From NCBI GenBank assembly GCA_037447655.1, contig JBBHKE010001283.1, positions 62,001 to 126,000 of the forward strand: DNA of 64,000 bases. Direction: 5' to 3'. Shown one piece after another: positions 44,301-57,400 of the stretch. The stretch's first letter is position 1; every line of letters starts with the position of its first letter. The position numbers and the translations under genes are program-made. The DNA is from Zygnema cylindricum. Taxonomy: Eukaryota > Streptophyta > Zygnematophyceae > Zygnematales > Zygnemataceae. The notes under the pieces are model-generated. The model worked only from the letters and a program-made list of their open reading frames with translations, was not told the DNA's origin and ran no database searches.

Positions 44301-47300
44301 CTAATACGAGTGAGTGTTTTTTGACTCAAAATCAGTGTAAAAAACATGTCAATTTAAGTGGCTTACACTGCGCCACATGGCAAAACATAATTTAGTGTAG
44401 TAAAGTTAGTGTAGTTAAAGTGCTAAACGCTAATAGTTCACTAACTCTAATAGCAATGGACGATATGACCTTGTAGCTGAGAGTTTTACAAAGACAAATA
44501 GGAAATAGGGAAGGGAGAAATCCCACCTAGGAAATATGTGCTGCTCGTGGATTTTCAGATCAGATCGCACTTCGGATGAAACGGCAAGACATGCGGTACG
44601 CATTCGAACATAAGCAGAATCTCGGGCCACAGGGTCCATAATAATCTCTCCTGGGCTTGTAACAACATCGTCTGTATCTGCCAGATACCACCTGCACCGT
44701 TTCCTAGCTGCAGTCTGCCAAAGAAAATAACAAAAAATAATGGAACAATGAACAAAATAATATTAATTGGTTTCTTGTTATTCATATCTCTTCAATATAA
44801 ATACACAAATGCAGTATGGTACTGAACATTTCAATACATCAGCTTAGTCATCACATTGAAAATAAGCCGAGAGAGGTCTGTTGTACTCTTCTAGATCTGC
44901 TCTTGACCTCCCATTCATCTTTTCCCTCAACTTATTATACCCAAAGCTCATTGGCAACATCAACTACAAGCAATGCGAAAACTCTGACGGAAACTTGTTA
45001 AAAATCTTACAAAAGTGAAAAGCGTTTACCTGGAAGTATCCTCGTAGAAGTGCTTGAGCCTCGGGCAAAAGCACATCATGCAGAAGTAAAAAAAGTTGTA
45101 CTGCCGGAGTTAGAGCTGGGGCCGCACAAGTTTGGTTTGTAACTAAAGGTGTATCAGTCACACCGGACGGTTGTGTCTCGTCTAGTTGCTTGTATTGTTC
45201 AAACGTTTCAGCTAAGAGAAGAATTGCTTTCTGCTCCACGTCTTGCAAAAGTCGCTTCTGCAAAATAACATACCAACACGCCACACCACATCAACAACAT
45301 ATCAGCACCATCAACCCCGTTAAAAAGTGGAAATTTGAAGCAAAATGACTGATCAATTATCAGAGAGCACTATTACAGAATTGTGTGATTCCTCGCGTAC
45401 TAACCAAGAGGAAAGAAGCTATCAATCAGAAAATTCGCACGTGAATAGGCACATATGTACAGAAATGAAGGTGCTTGTGTACCTCTTGTCGACTTAATGT
45501 GTCTCTTGTCTTAACCGCAGGCTCCAGAAGCTCGTGTACAAGAATTAGACAATCTTCTGTGGGCGTGGCAACCTCCATTACATGAACAAGATACCTGTAG
45601 CAACCAACTTATTCACGTAAACTCCAAGGTTCTCGAGCAAGTGTTATTAAAAAGATCAGACTCATGACTGAATTACGGCTTCACAAGGGAAAGAAATGAA
45701 ATCTATGCAGAAAGAAATGAATTTTCCTCGAAAAACTTCGTAGAAAATAATTGACTCTTTATTTCCCTTCTCTTCCTTTCTCTTCCCTACCTTAAACTCT
45801 GATACGAGGTTGATACTCCATATGTATCCGCAAACATATTTAAAAGCCAATGCCAGGGCCCCTCCAAATTCAACTGTCGACTCTGAAATCCTTGCTCTCG
45901 AAGGGCCACCTCAAGGAGAGTGTTGTAAGCTAAAGTTTCTCCAACCGCTTCTCCCTGTTACAGGAAAGAGTAATATGCATAATCGTATTATGTATTACTC
46001 AGAGGTGGACGAGTGTCTAGATCGAGCAAAAAAATTCAAACACTTGCAACATAAAGAGACAAAGAGGAGCCTTTTTCATCAAGAAAAATTGCAACATAAG
46101 ACCGGGGCTTGACTGAATCTTGTGTTCAATACTTTTAGAAGTCTTACTGACATGTTAGCACTCATTTTTTTTAGCAGGGCTCTGGTCACTTTTCAGTTGC
46201 AACAAGTCCATCCTTCCTTGTGAGACACAACACAAGCATATGAAGGTAACAGCAAAACGCTAATCATCATGTCATTCCCGTCAGAGACTAACTTCTCTAT
46301 ATTAAATTATGAAAAAGTGAAATGCCATTGCGATAGGCCTACCTTACTGGCTCCACTACCCCCAGGAAGGTAGCATAATGCCAACTGAATTTTCCCAACT
46401 GGTTCACTCTCTCCTTCATTTAACAACGCAAACCACTTCAAGTGTCCCGTTTGCTGTTCAAAAAGAGGTTCAAAAACCCAAAACATGGGGTACATAAGTC
46501 AAAAATAAGTCATAAGTCATAAATGGCCATAAGCCACTCGGGTGAAGCTTCAGCTTCTCTTTCAGGATGCATTTTTTTAACAGTAGAAGAAAAAGTTATA
46601 GACTCAAAATCCGTTTCCAAAAGTGCTTTTTCGGGGCTATTCATAAAATAAATCAAAGTTATCTCATAACAGAAGGGAGACGTCGAACAAGAACCCATAA
46701 ATTCCCTCCTAATCACTGGTATGGATGGTGCCAAGATGACTCGACTTGTATGAAAAATTGCAGTAAACAGCTGCTTCAGTAAATAGTAGCAAGATAAACA
46801 AATTCTATTCCGAATACAGTTTTGGTTCAAATTCTATTTCAAATATTCTTTTGATTAATGTTTAAAATAGCTGTGCAAGATTTCCACACATCTGCCGCAG
46901 TTGAATTGACAGAAACTGCAGATAATGGTAAGCAAACTTGTCACATGTTACTGCTTTAGAAATCACATGTACAAAAAACAGATTGAGATTTAGAAGTGGA
47001 GATTTGTACCGGGTCATCATCCACAGTGGATACAACCACAGATGTGCCTCCTCTAAATCCTCGCCCGTCCCACACCTCAACTACCACCTCATCGTTGCAG
47101 TTCTCCGGACGCCTGCATAATTCTTTTTCTTTGTTAATACTTTTAAACCGTTTCAATGCCCATCAAGCTGTGCCTTGTGTTTTTGCTGGGCTTTTGTGGA
47201 GTAAACACATCGTTGCCTAGCCATCAAGGGCCAACCATGTCATTGAAAGATAGTATTACTGCATTTACATGAAAGCCTTTTACGAGAAAATTGCACCTTC

Positions 47301-50300
47301 ATTAGTCAACTAATATCTATGTAAAACACATGACACTATGGTTCTGTTACGTATCGAAACGTATGTGATCTGAATCGGTATGGTTTGTTGTAAAAAATAT
47401 TACTCCGCATAGAGTATTGCAAAATTTGTAGTTCTTGATGAGAAGATTTTGTGAACTTACAGAGATAGGGCCTGAATGCTTCCAGGCACCACTCGCTGAG
47501 CTGCCTCCACAGCCATACTCTTCAATCTTGCCATACAGATTAGACCTTCTGTCAAACGACCAATCCACACAGGAAAGTCTGTTAAGAACATCGAACTATT
47601 CAAGAATGGCATGTGACCATGGGTGGTGAAGAGATAATCCATACTTGCAATTCTCAGGGTCCCGTTCCTTAGAACCCCTTGAAGTTCCATACATATTTGT
47701 TTGTCTCTACTTTGCCAATCCCGATTGAGCTCGAACCAACAGCAAGGTAGGGAGTTAAAGAAGAGGGTATGTTTTGACCTTGTGATGGGTCAAGCGGTCC
47801 CGACCGAAGTGAGGCCATTCTTGTGGCAAGCCACCCCACTGAGCTCTTCCCGGTCCCTTTCGGTGTTGGTGATATAGTTTGCCCTTTGCTTAATTTGATT
47901 CTTTTCACTGCTTCCACCAAACCAGATATTAGAACGTGGAGCACAAAATAGTAATGCATAAAACAATTCTGGTAGCAGCTATCCGCAGTGTGTAACTTTC
48001 ACTTCATTAATACAAGAGCAATACGTGAATATCAAGAAAGAGTCAACAAAAAAACTCAGCAAACACAATTGATCTTCATAGTATGTGAAGTAAGCAAATG
48101 ATCTTTTTTATATCTAAATAACCAATATATACTGGTGCTGATCAGCTAGTATAACAACTCCGTGCATTCACACAAGCTAGATTAGCAATTAGCTTTATCA
48201 TACAAATAGGAAACGAGAAAATAAAAGAATGCACATGTCCTATCATCACACCTTGCAATTCCAACACTCCCTTATTGCGCTTTCGAGCCTGTGCCTGTGG
48301 AACTGTATTTTCCCTTTCCTCCCCCGAAGTGACACGTCCGTTTCTCACAGGCTGTAAAAGCACTTGCTGCAATCTGCAATATCCATTTCGGAAATCATTT
48401 TGCCCCTCAACTCCAAATCGATTCAACATCCTTTAACTTCTGACCATCAGCTGTATACAAAATAGTCGATGAACAGCCGAGGTTTACTCGTGACATCAGT
48501 TTTCACAAACAGTCACCGGCAATTAATAATCATTGTTATTCATTTCTTCACTTCAATGAAAGCTTTCTGAAGATATAACTTTCATTGGCAGTATGTTCAC
48601 ACCAGTAGAAAACAAGTCTATACAAAGTGTTCGAGAGGAGATCATCAGAAGCTCCTCTATTGGACCCAGGATGAGTGCATGCATACACATTTTGTCTATC
48701 CCATAAAAACATCTTTCCATTTGCTAGAGAAATTATGTCTATAGCAAATGCAGACTTACCCAAACCCAACACGGAGCTGTAAAGCTCCATTTTTCAGGAA
48801 GTGGCGAGCCTCCATCCCACCACTTTCAGGAGCTTCAAGGCAAACTCTGACGCAGGCATCATATGTCACAAGGGCAGGCCATGCTTCTGAGCCGCTGTTC
48901 CCAACACCCTTGTAAGAAAAAATGAGAATTCAACAATTAAAAAGATGAGATCCGACAATTAAAATGATGAGAGTTCAGACGATTAAAAAGATGAGAGTTC
49001 AAACGATTAAAAAGACGAGAAATCAGACGAGTAAAAGGATAAAAAGAAGAGAATTCAGACGATTCCCGCAGAGATCACGCAGTAGTCACCTTCTGCGTTG
49101 CACAATAGATGCCCATGCAGACATCAGCAAAAAATAAAAAAATAGAACTGACACATCTCAAACTATTGTCAAGTTTAAATCCGCCATTTCACACAGTTTT
49201 TCTGCATTCTTACCACCACCGGCTTTTCATTTTTCCTGTTCTGAATTACATGAGAGGGAGGACCCACTTACGTATTGTACATAAAAGGCAGAGTTCCAAC
49301 GGATACTGTAGGGACAGAATCTTGCCAAGTCGGTGATCTCTGGTGTGAATCAGCTCCTGACCTGTCACCAGTCCAATCTATGAACCTGAGTTTCCGCAAA
49401 TTCCTCAAATTTGTCATGCCCCAAATTGTTCCCTGAAACGGACAAGCTCACATATAGTCGCAACCATTACACCGCCAGAATTACGTTTGAAACTGTTTCA
49501 AACGCTTCACATTTGTATGCACACATAGGCACAAAAAATACACATTGTAGAAAGAACAAAATTTCATCCACGAAGCGTAATTCAGGAATACTTGACATTG
49601 TGACAATCCAGGATGGTGCTCGGGAAGCCAAATTAATTTGGAGAACAACTTCCAAAGGATTTTGGATAGAGCTTCTGTTTATACGAAATGGACATCTACA
49701 GGTCAGACATGAGATTCCTGCAATTCAGTCTTGTTCCTCACAATGCATTAACACAGGAATGCAGTCTGCCCTTCTTGTCACAAGCATTTTATACACATTT
49801 CTCAAGACTCGATGAAATGTTTTCTCTGACTCATCAAATAATAATAGAAAAAGAACGGAATACTTATCTGCCCTGAACTTGCCAGGTCAATGCCCTTGAA
49901 AACTATCGACAGTACCCAACAATACTCCCCAATATACGCTTCAACTCAACTCAGCCTTCAATTAATTTAATTTTCTTTAAAAACTGTCAACAGAAAAAAT
50001 AGGTGGCAATCCTTCCTCTATTCTGGTTTCTACAGGACATGAAGGGAAAAAAAAAACCTTGGTAGGCTATATTCCTATTTTGCTTTATATAAGATATGAA
50101 GGAAACAAATCACCTTGGAGGGCTATATTCCGGAGAAGTTCCTGCCGGACTCCCTGCGGGCCACTGCAAATCACTATGAGTAGGACTAGGGCTTGGACTT
50201 GCTGCCCACATAGCTGAAAAATAACGTTCACCAGTGCTCGGAAGAATACATTCATCAGGAGTTCCTTCAGAAGGAACGTTTGAAACCATTTCACCTCTTT

Positions 50301-51470
50301 TCGGTGTCACTGAAAAGCTGTCAAAAATAGGCGGAGCACTCGGAGAACAGCTGGGTGAAGTCGATCCTCTCCACATATTGGGTTCTATTGGTGGTTCAGT
50401 TTTGCTGTTACCTGAGAGCTCCTGGCAAAACAAAAATGGCAGGACTTCAAGATTCTGGGGGATAGGATAGTCTATAACTTATAAAAGAGTCAGTGACAGT
50501 ACATACACGAATCTCGAGCAAAAAAATAAGAGATCAAGATAAAAACTAGTTTAGCGTGCGAAAACACAAAGTTCATAGGTTTTTGGCACGAAGAAACGTG
50601 TTCCGACTTCTTGACCATACACCTGCATCATTCACCCGTATGTTTGCCGATTTCTATTTGTAATTTCATCTTTAGCGCAGAATAAGTTTCACTAAGCCCT
50701 TGCTCAAACCTCGGCCAATCTTCCATACAGGAACCTACCAAAGCTGGGCTTTCTGGGGAAGATTCCCAAGCTCCCTGTCTGCGAGGTGACAGCCCTCCAG
50801 GGCTGTCATCATCATCGTTATTGGTTGCACTTCGGTTATTGTTCCTGGTCTGAGTTCCACTCCCCCATCTCCACTTGAACCTTTGACCCTTGTCCTGGTC
50901 GTCATCTTTTGACTGCTCTGCGTTGTTCTCCAAACCATCCAATGGCTCTCTCCTCCTATGATCTTCTCTGGGGCCACGCATCTGATCAAACTCTTCCCTG
51001 AAAGAAAATTGTGGCGTGCTGTTTTCATTTACATGTTCGCTAACATCTGAACCTGTGGAAAAATGCCTTCTTCGTTCATTGCTCTTTGGTTCGACCGACT
51101 CTGCCTTTGTGAAACGATGCCTTCCACTGCTTCCCTCATTGTGTCCACTTGTGTCTGAACTAAGAGGCGACCTCGAAGAAGCTTTGGAGGGCCATGTTCT
51201 CTTGCTTGACAGGTAGCCAGATGTCTGATTATCATAGACCTCGGAGGGAGACGAGCAATCCGATGGGCTGCGCTGGGACGATGTTTTTCGAAGGTTTTTT
51301 TCACGGCTTTCACTATCTTCTCTACTGGAAGCCTCCTTGTCGTGAAAACTATTGGACCTCGGCCTGAACTTTCCCCCATAACCATTTGAAGAATCTGCAA
51401 GCGTCATTCTTGTCTTAGGCGGTGAAATTGCCTCCACCTCCCATTCACTTGTTCCACGCCAGTGCCTCAT
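41380..51470 (-). CDS. Large plant-conserved protein of unknown function (At4g24610/At5g65440-like), about 17 visible exons
   Basis: Exons on the minus strand, with GT..AG borders: 51470-50636, 50421-50114, 49432-49272, 48908-48760, about 48371-48252, about 47920 to 47640 (borders unclear), 47548-47461, 47112-47010, 46453-46343, 45954-45791, 45594-45483, 45257-45030, 44715-44527, 44146-43979, 43694-43592, 43230-43084, 42513-42133, 41969-41700, 41535-41380. The phases agree from 47548 to the stop, except that one base near 44700 is uncertain. The N-terminal ~400 residues are Ser/Arg-rich and disordered. The conserved part starts at SGSEAWPALVTYDACVRVCL and ends with SWYKGS, then HALQEKDLDPPHSVMEARTL. 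From memory this matches uncharacterised Arabidopsis proteins; the helical C-terminus may be related to MUN/Munc13-type tethers. Unresolved: exon 1-2 phase, 49432-48908 phase, and 47950-47550. More 5' exons are possible. Confidence 0.75.
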
Positions 51471-53441
51471 TGGACGAGTCAAAAGTACCAATCAGAAGCT
51501 CACAGACCTCTGCATCCATTGAAAAGTGCACTTAAATATGGCTTATCATTTGGCAGAACCTGACTATGAAAGCTTAAAAAAGAGTATAAGATACTAGACG
51601 AGAAATTGTCTGTTAAGGAATTAAAATGTCAGCCAAGTAAGTACAAACAAAGAAATAAAATAAACTGGCCTCACTAAAAACAAAAAAAAACAAAAACATC
51701 CGGTGAAAGTACTTATCCGATATTAATGAGAGTTAGTCTTCCTATTCCAGTTTACCTAGCTTGAATAGAGGAAGTTGGGTCTGGTGAATCTAGCAGACAT
51801 TTAGATAATAACAGATTAGGCGGAAGTATTCGAACTTCCTGTCGTACTCCAGCCATGGTACGAATATATCTCTTTATTTTTAGTTTCAATCAATGAAATA
51901 TTTTCTTGAAAGAAACAATTGTCTCTTGATTTTTATTGTTCTGTCGTATATAGAGAATGCACTTGCATCATTCAGACCTTCTTCCACAAACTTTACTTAT
52001 CATAACTCAGAGATCCTGGATTTTTAAAAACTTCAAACACACAACAACCTCAGAAGTGTAGGCCCTAGTTTTAATGCTACTTTTTCCAGCTTTTAAATAT
52101 TTGATAAACTTTTCCATACAGTGACTGGGAAATATTTATCATTATTTTGGATTCATTATCATAGAATGCATTATTATTCTTGGACTTGACGAGACATATT
52201 AATTATTTTTCTTTATTTCCAGCACATCATGACCTAGCTGGTTATTTACCAATCGTCTAGTCATACACTAAAAACGTACTTTACAAGCGCCGGCTCAATA
52301 TCGCACAGAATTCAGTCCAGTACGTTGCTGGTAAGTCGTCTATAAAGTAAAGCAAGAAAGCAGAAAATAGCAGGGAAAAAAAAAGATCTAAAAAGTAGAA
52401 CAGAAAATGCAACCAGCTTGCAGCAGAGCAGAGACCAGCAAGAAGACAGGCGGGAAAGCTAGGCCAAAGTTGCAACGGCTCTTTTGTCGGCACTAGAATT
52501 CAAACCCGGTTGTGACACATGTGACGCGCACCTCGAGCCACACGTTGACGCACTTTCGTTTGCTTTGAATCTACGGCACGCATCGAAGCCGTCCGTATTC
52601 CTTTCTCGCTGAGAGCAGCACCGTGCGCGCTTTGGTCAGCGGCCCGATCGTTGACCATAGGTTAGATCCCTGCCTTGGTTTGCGGCATCGCTGTGAGCCG
52701 TCCGTTCAAGGCCCGATAGGGAAACAAAACGCATTGCTGGCAAATGTACGGTGGACTGTAAATGTACGAGAAATAGCTATAACTTTTTCAGGGAGCATGG
52801 AACCGTCGGATGTGTCACCTCGTAAGAGAACTCGTAAACCGGCACGGCGAACGTAAGCAGCCGTACGGTACCGTGATCGTGACGAAGGGCTTTCGTCCAA
52901 ATTCGGTCGTAAGCACGAAAAAAGGATCGTAGCGCCGATAAACTATCAGGATATGTCGTAATTGCATCGCGATATTAGCCTTCTTGATATGCAGGAGCAA
53001 TATCGATTATGAGTAGGTCAAAAAGGTACATATCTAATATCGGGAACATGCTCTCGGTTCTCGACACCGTATTGCAGTACAGTACCGTACTGTAGTTTGT
53101 ACGAGAGACGAGCAATACCGTACCGCGCAGCTACGGTTAATTTTCGTTTAGTTTAGTGCCATTTAAAATGCATTTACTTTTAGTGCCCTTTCAAATGTAT
53201 TTACGCCATTTAGTTTAGTGCTAGCACCTTTAGAACTACGCGCATTATAGATTTTGGATTTCCTTACGAATCAATACACCGTACGGCACATAGTGCAGCT
53301 GGTTTGGAGGGTTCAGCTTTATATGACGATTGCATCCAGGACGGCCACGATCTACCCACGTGGCGTACATCGGCCACCAGAGCGGAACCTCCTGTCCTAG
53401 GGCTGTAGCCCCATATACTTGCCAAATGCCATGGCAGGGTT
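51471..53441. promoter_or_regulatory. Shared intergenic region between two divergent genes
   Basis: About 2 kb between the minus-strand conserved gene and the plus-strand eS7 gene. It must hold the eS7 promoter at its right end (an AT-rich CCATATACTT lies 30 bp upstream of the pyrimidine start tract). A palindrome-rich stretch with several GTAC cores lies at 53080-53125. Confidence 0.5.
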
Positions 53442-53508
53442 CTTTTCCTGCCGCTCCCTCTCTCGAAGAGGGCCTCACCCCTCGATTCATCTCGGCGCTT
53501 CCTCTGAG
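53442..53508 (+). other. eS7 5' UTR exon with TOP-like pyrimidine start
   Basis: The transcript probably begins in CTTTTCCTGCCGCTCCCTCTC, a 5' TOP-like tract typical of ribosomal-protein mRNAs. A good donor (GAG|GTGAGC) ends it at 53508. The acceptor is at 54440 (TTTTCCTGCAG), 17 bp before the start codon. Confidence 0.65.
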
Positions 53509-54457
53509 GTGAGCTTGGTCTTTGTCATGCCACGCATATTACATCTGTGCCCTAAGCCCTTTTTTCAGTCTGGCGCTCTTTTCTGCAAAACCTTCTACTC
53601 TGTCTCAAAGATTTAACGAGATTTTCATGTATGTGCTAGGTAGGGGATGATGCGCTTTCTTACTAGTAAGGCAGGTCTTTATAAGGAAGCGCCACAGTTA
53701 ATGCTGAGATAGATAGGACATAAAATCCAGACAGTGCACTATACTATACCTTTTCTCCAATTGTGAGAAACTCCTTGTTACCATTTTTTCCTCGTTGTTT
53801 TAAATACCTTCGAATGAGTTACCTTGCAATTATTGTTAAGTTGTGAAAAACATATGCGGTGGAACATATGCCAGCTTTCATTTAGGTGTTTGAGTAAGGT
53901 ATCCATTTTTCTGAGCCTAGAGAATCTGAAAACCCCTGTCATTTCCTATTGTCTTGTTCTCCTGGAAAACTTATTAAGCTTTCAGCTGGTGGTTAACACC
54001 AAAGCACGTAATTCTTCCTCTAGTTATGACTTTCTTGTCAGTTGTACCAAACTCACAAGTTTCAGTTTGGTAGGAACCTGCTGCTAGCCTCAGGAGTAAT
54101 TTAAGACGAAAAAGCACATGAACCAGTGGTTTTCCTGATCTTGTGTTTTAAAATAGTTGACAAAGAGCTCTGTTTGGCTTGTCCTTGGCACATTTAGATG
54201 TTACCTTCGGGCATTTTAGGGCATGAGGGATTTTGCCCTACATTCTTACAATCTGATTCACTTTTTTTTCTTGCCTCCTCCTCCCCCTTCTCCTCCTCTT
54301 CCTCGTCCTCCTCTTCCTCCTCCTTCTGCACTTCCTAACCTTTCTGGTGTTTTTTGGACAGTCTGCCATTCTGCTTGTTCATAGTGTAGCTCACAAGGGC
54401 TTACCATCCTAAATTTCCTGTCGCCGTGCTTTTCCTGCAGAACACAGAGAGGCAGCC

Positions 54458-57400
54458 ATGTTGACAGCGCGGAGGAAGATTCAGAAGGAGAAGGGACTGG
54501 AACCCGATGAGTTGGAAGAAACTGTTGCACAGGTGAGGCAGCTGTCCCCTTAATTTATTGCACGCTGCATGGTATCATTAGAGCTCAATAGCCTTCACAG
54601 TACTGAAAGGGGTGGAGGAATGGCAGGAGATATAATGTCATTCATGTGAAAAGTCTGGTCTAACAGCACACAGTGTTTGTCTGCATTAGTTCTTTATTGC
54701 TTTTTTCGATCTCTCAAGTTTTTAGTGTCAATGCCGTTACAGGCTCGCTGTACCCTTACAAAATTTGTGATCCTTGCCTTTTAAGTCAGCTTCATGTTGC
54801 AATAATGGTTTGTTGAATTGTGGCTGTGGTTGCTTTTTATGTTGGAAATGATGAGGAACAATTGTCGCCCCAGTCCTACATGTGAGGCTTTGCCCACTCT
54901 GAGGATTGACCTTTGCACGTCAGTCTGATTCAACTGCAACCAGTTTACCTACTATTAAATTAGTTTCTCTTGTCCTGAGTTGTCTGGCATTGTCTTGGTT
55001 GTTATGCCTTTAAGAAACTAGGGAATATTTTTCAAAGAAACTAAGGAATATTGAAAGTAATTCTAGACGCTTAGAATTTTTGTCCTTTTTTTGGTCCGTA
55101 AGCTTTCAATAGCTGCAGCATGTGCACTTTGCCCTGTACTTGAATCTCAAGAATTTGCAAAAGAAATTTGTGCCAAGGTTGCTGCTCTTTCTTTATCTTG
55201 GAATTGATAAGGATTAATTGTCACCCAACTTACATGTGCGGCTTGGCCCACTCTCTTTGTTGCACTGGTATTGTTATTGTGTTCTTTATGTCTGAGATTC
55301 TGAAAACTCTACCTCGGCATGTTACGGTTCTGCGCAACCTATAAAATGTTTTTGTATTCTGGTTTTTCTTGGAGTGGATGCCACGCATGCTAGCGCCATG
55401 AACCCGTAACTTGCAAATTTGCCGTGGTTTATGTTGGAAGTGATGAGGAACAATTGTCGCCCCAGTCCTACATGTGAGGCTTTGCCCACTCTGAGGATTG
55501 ACTTTTGCACGTCAGTCTGATTCAACAATGTGCAGTTATGTTATTGCAAATGTTATTGTTCATTGGACTGAGGATTTGAAAACGCTCCCCCATACGTTAT
55601 AGTTCTTCTTAACTATGGACTTTTCTGTTTTTTTCTTTTATTCTAGTGTATGCCCATTTATTAACTACAGATATTATAGCGTTTCCCATATGCTTGTGTC
55701 ATGAACCTGTAACTTACAAAATTGCCGTGGTTTATGTTGGAAGTGATGAGGAACAATTGTCGCCCCAGTCCTACATGTGAGGCTTTGCCCACTCTGAGGA
55801 TTGACTTTTGCACGTCAGTCTGATTCAACAATGTGCAGTTTTGTTATTGCAAATGTTATTGTTCATTGGACTGAGGATTTGAAAACGCTCCCCCATACGT
55901 TATAGTGCTTCTTAACTATGGACTTTTCTGTTTTTTTCTTTTATTCTAGTGTATGCCCATTTATTAACTACAGATATTATAGCGTTTCCCATATGCTTGT
56001 GTCATGAACCTGTAACTTACAAAATTGCCGTGGTTTATGTTGGAAGTGATGAGGAACAATTGTCGCCCCAGTCCTACATGTGAGGCTTTGCCCACTCTGA
56101 GGATTGACTTTTGCACGTCAGTCTGATTCAACAATGTGCAGTTTTGTTATTGCAAATGTTATTGTTCATTGGACTGAGGATTTGAAAACGCTCCCCCATA
56201 CGTTATAGTGCTTCTTAACTATGGACTTTTCCGTTTTTTTCTTTTATTCTAGTGTATGCCCATTTATTAACTACAGATATTATAGCGTTTCCCATATGCT
56301 TGTGTCATGAACCTGTAACTTACAAAATTGCCGTGGTTTACGCTGGAAGTGATGAGGAATAATTGTCGCCCCAGTCCTACATGTGTTGCTACGCCCCACT
56401 CTGAGGATTGGCTTTTGCACGTCAGTCTGATCCAACAGTTTGACTTCGCAGTTTTTTTTTCTGTTGATATCCAGCTTTCTTGGGCTGTTGGCATTAATGC
56501 TCTTGTTTTCCTGGGCGATTTCTTTTATGCTGATATATTTATTTGTTAGATAACGATGAGGTCTTTAAACCTTGCCATTGATGTCAGCCTGAGCTTTGCA
56601 GCTTGTGGTTTGGCTGTTGTCTTTTTTTATGTTGGAAGTGATGAGGAACAATTGTCGCCCCAGTCCTACATGTGAGGCTTTGCCCACTCTGAGGATTGAC
56701 TTTGCACGTCAGTCTGATCCAACAGTAGCTAGTGGATTGAATCGACAAATTCTTGTTGCTTTTTTTCCCAAGCTCTGATGATATGTTGGTGTTAATGTTT
56801 TACCGTGTTAATGCTTTTAAGTATTGCTGATCCTTTTTATTTTATGTATATGTTAAATAACTAGAAGCTCCATAAGCCTGGTTTAAAAATCAATGTCGAG
56901 AAGTTTATAATTTTTAATGTAGCTGTGGTCACTTCTGATGTTGGATGTGATGAGGAATAATTGTCGCCCCAGTCCTACATGTGAGGCTTTGCCCACTCTG
57001 AGGATTGACTTTTGCACGTCAGTCTGATTCAACAATGTGCAGTCATTTTATTGCAAATATGAGTGTTCAATTGTGTGAGGTTTTGTAAATATTGCCCCAG
57101 ACGATATAGTGCTTCTTAACCTTTGGACTTTTCTGGTTTTTTCTTTTGTTCTAGAGTGTATGCCCACTTATTAACTACAGATATTATAGCGTTTCCCATA
57201 TGCTAATGTCATGAAGCTCTTACTTGCCAAATGGCGGAGATTTATGTTGGAAGTGATGAGGAATAATTGTCGCCCCAGTCCTACATGTGTGGCTACGCCC
57301 CACTCTGAGGATTGACTTTGCACGTCAGTCTGATCCAACAGTAGCTAGTGGATTGAATCGACAAATTCTTGTTGCTTTTTTTCCCAAGCTCTGATGATAT

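Larger units (their letters stand above)
55432..56340 (+). repeat. Three exact-length 303-bp tandem units (snoRNA plus spacer)
   Basis: Unit starts at 55432, 55735 and 56038 (next at 56341). Spacers share blocks such as GTGTATGCCCATTTATTAAC and CATATGCTTGTGTCATGAAC with only isolated differences, indicating recent tandem duplication. Confidence 0.92.

Noticed and set aside
50110-51216. Plus-strand and alternative minus-strand frames over the Ser/Arg-rich exons
   Set aside because: They are shadows of the disordered N-terminal exons of the 41380-51470 gene.
55322-56549. Short frames within the eS7 intron (repeated proteins such as RQLFLITS)
   Set aside because: They are translations of the snoRNA repeats and spacers.
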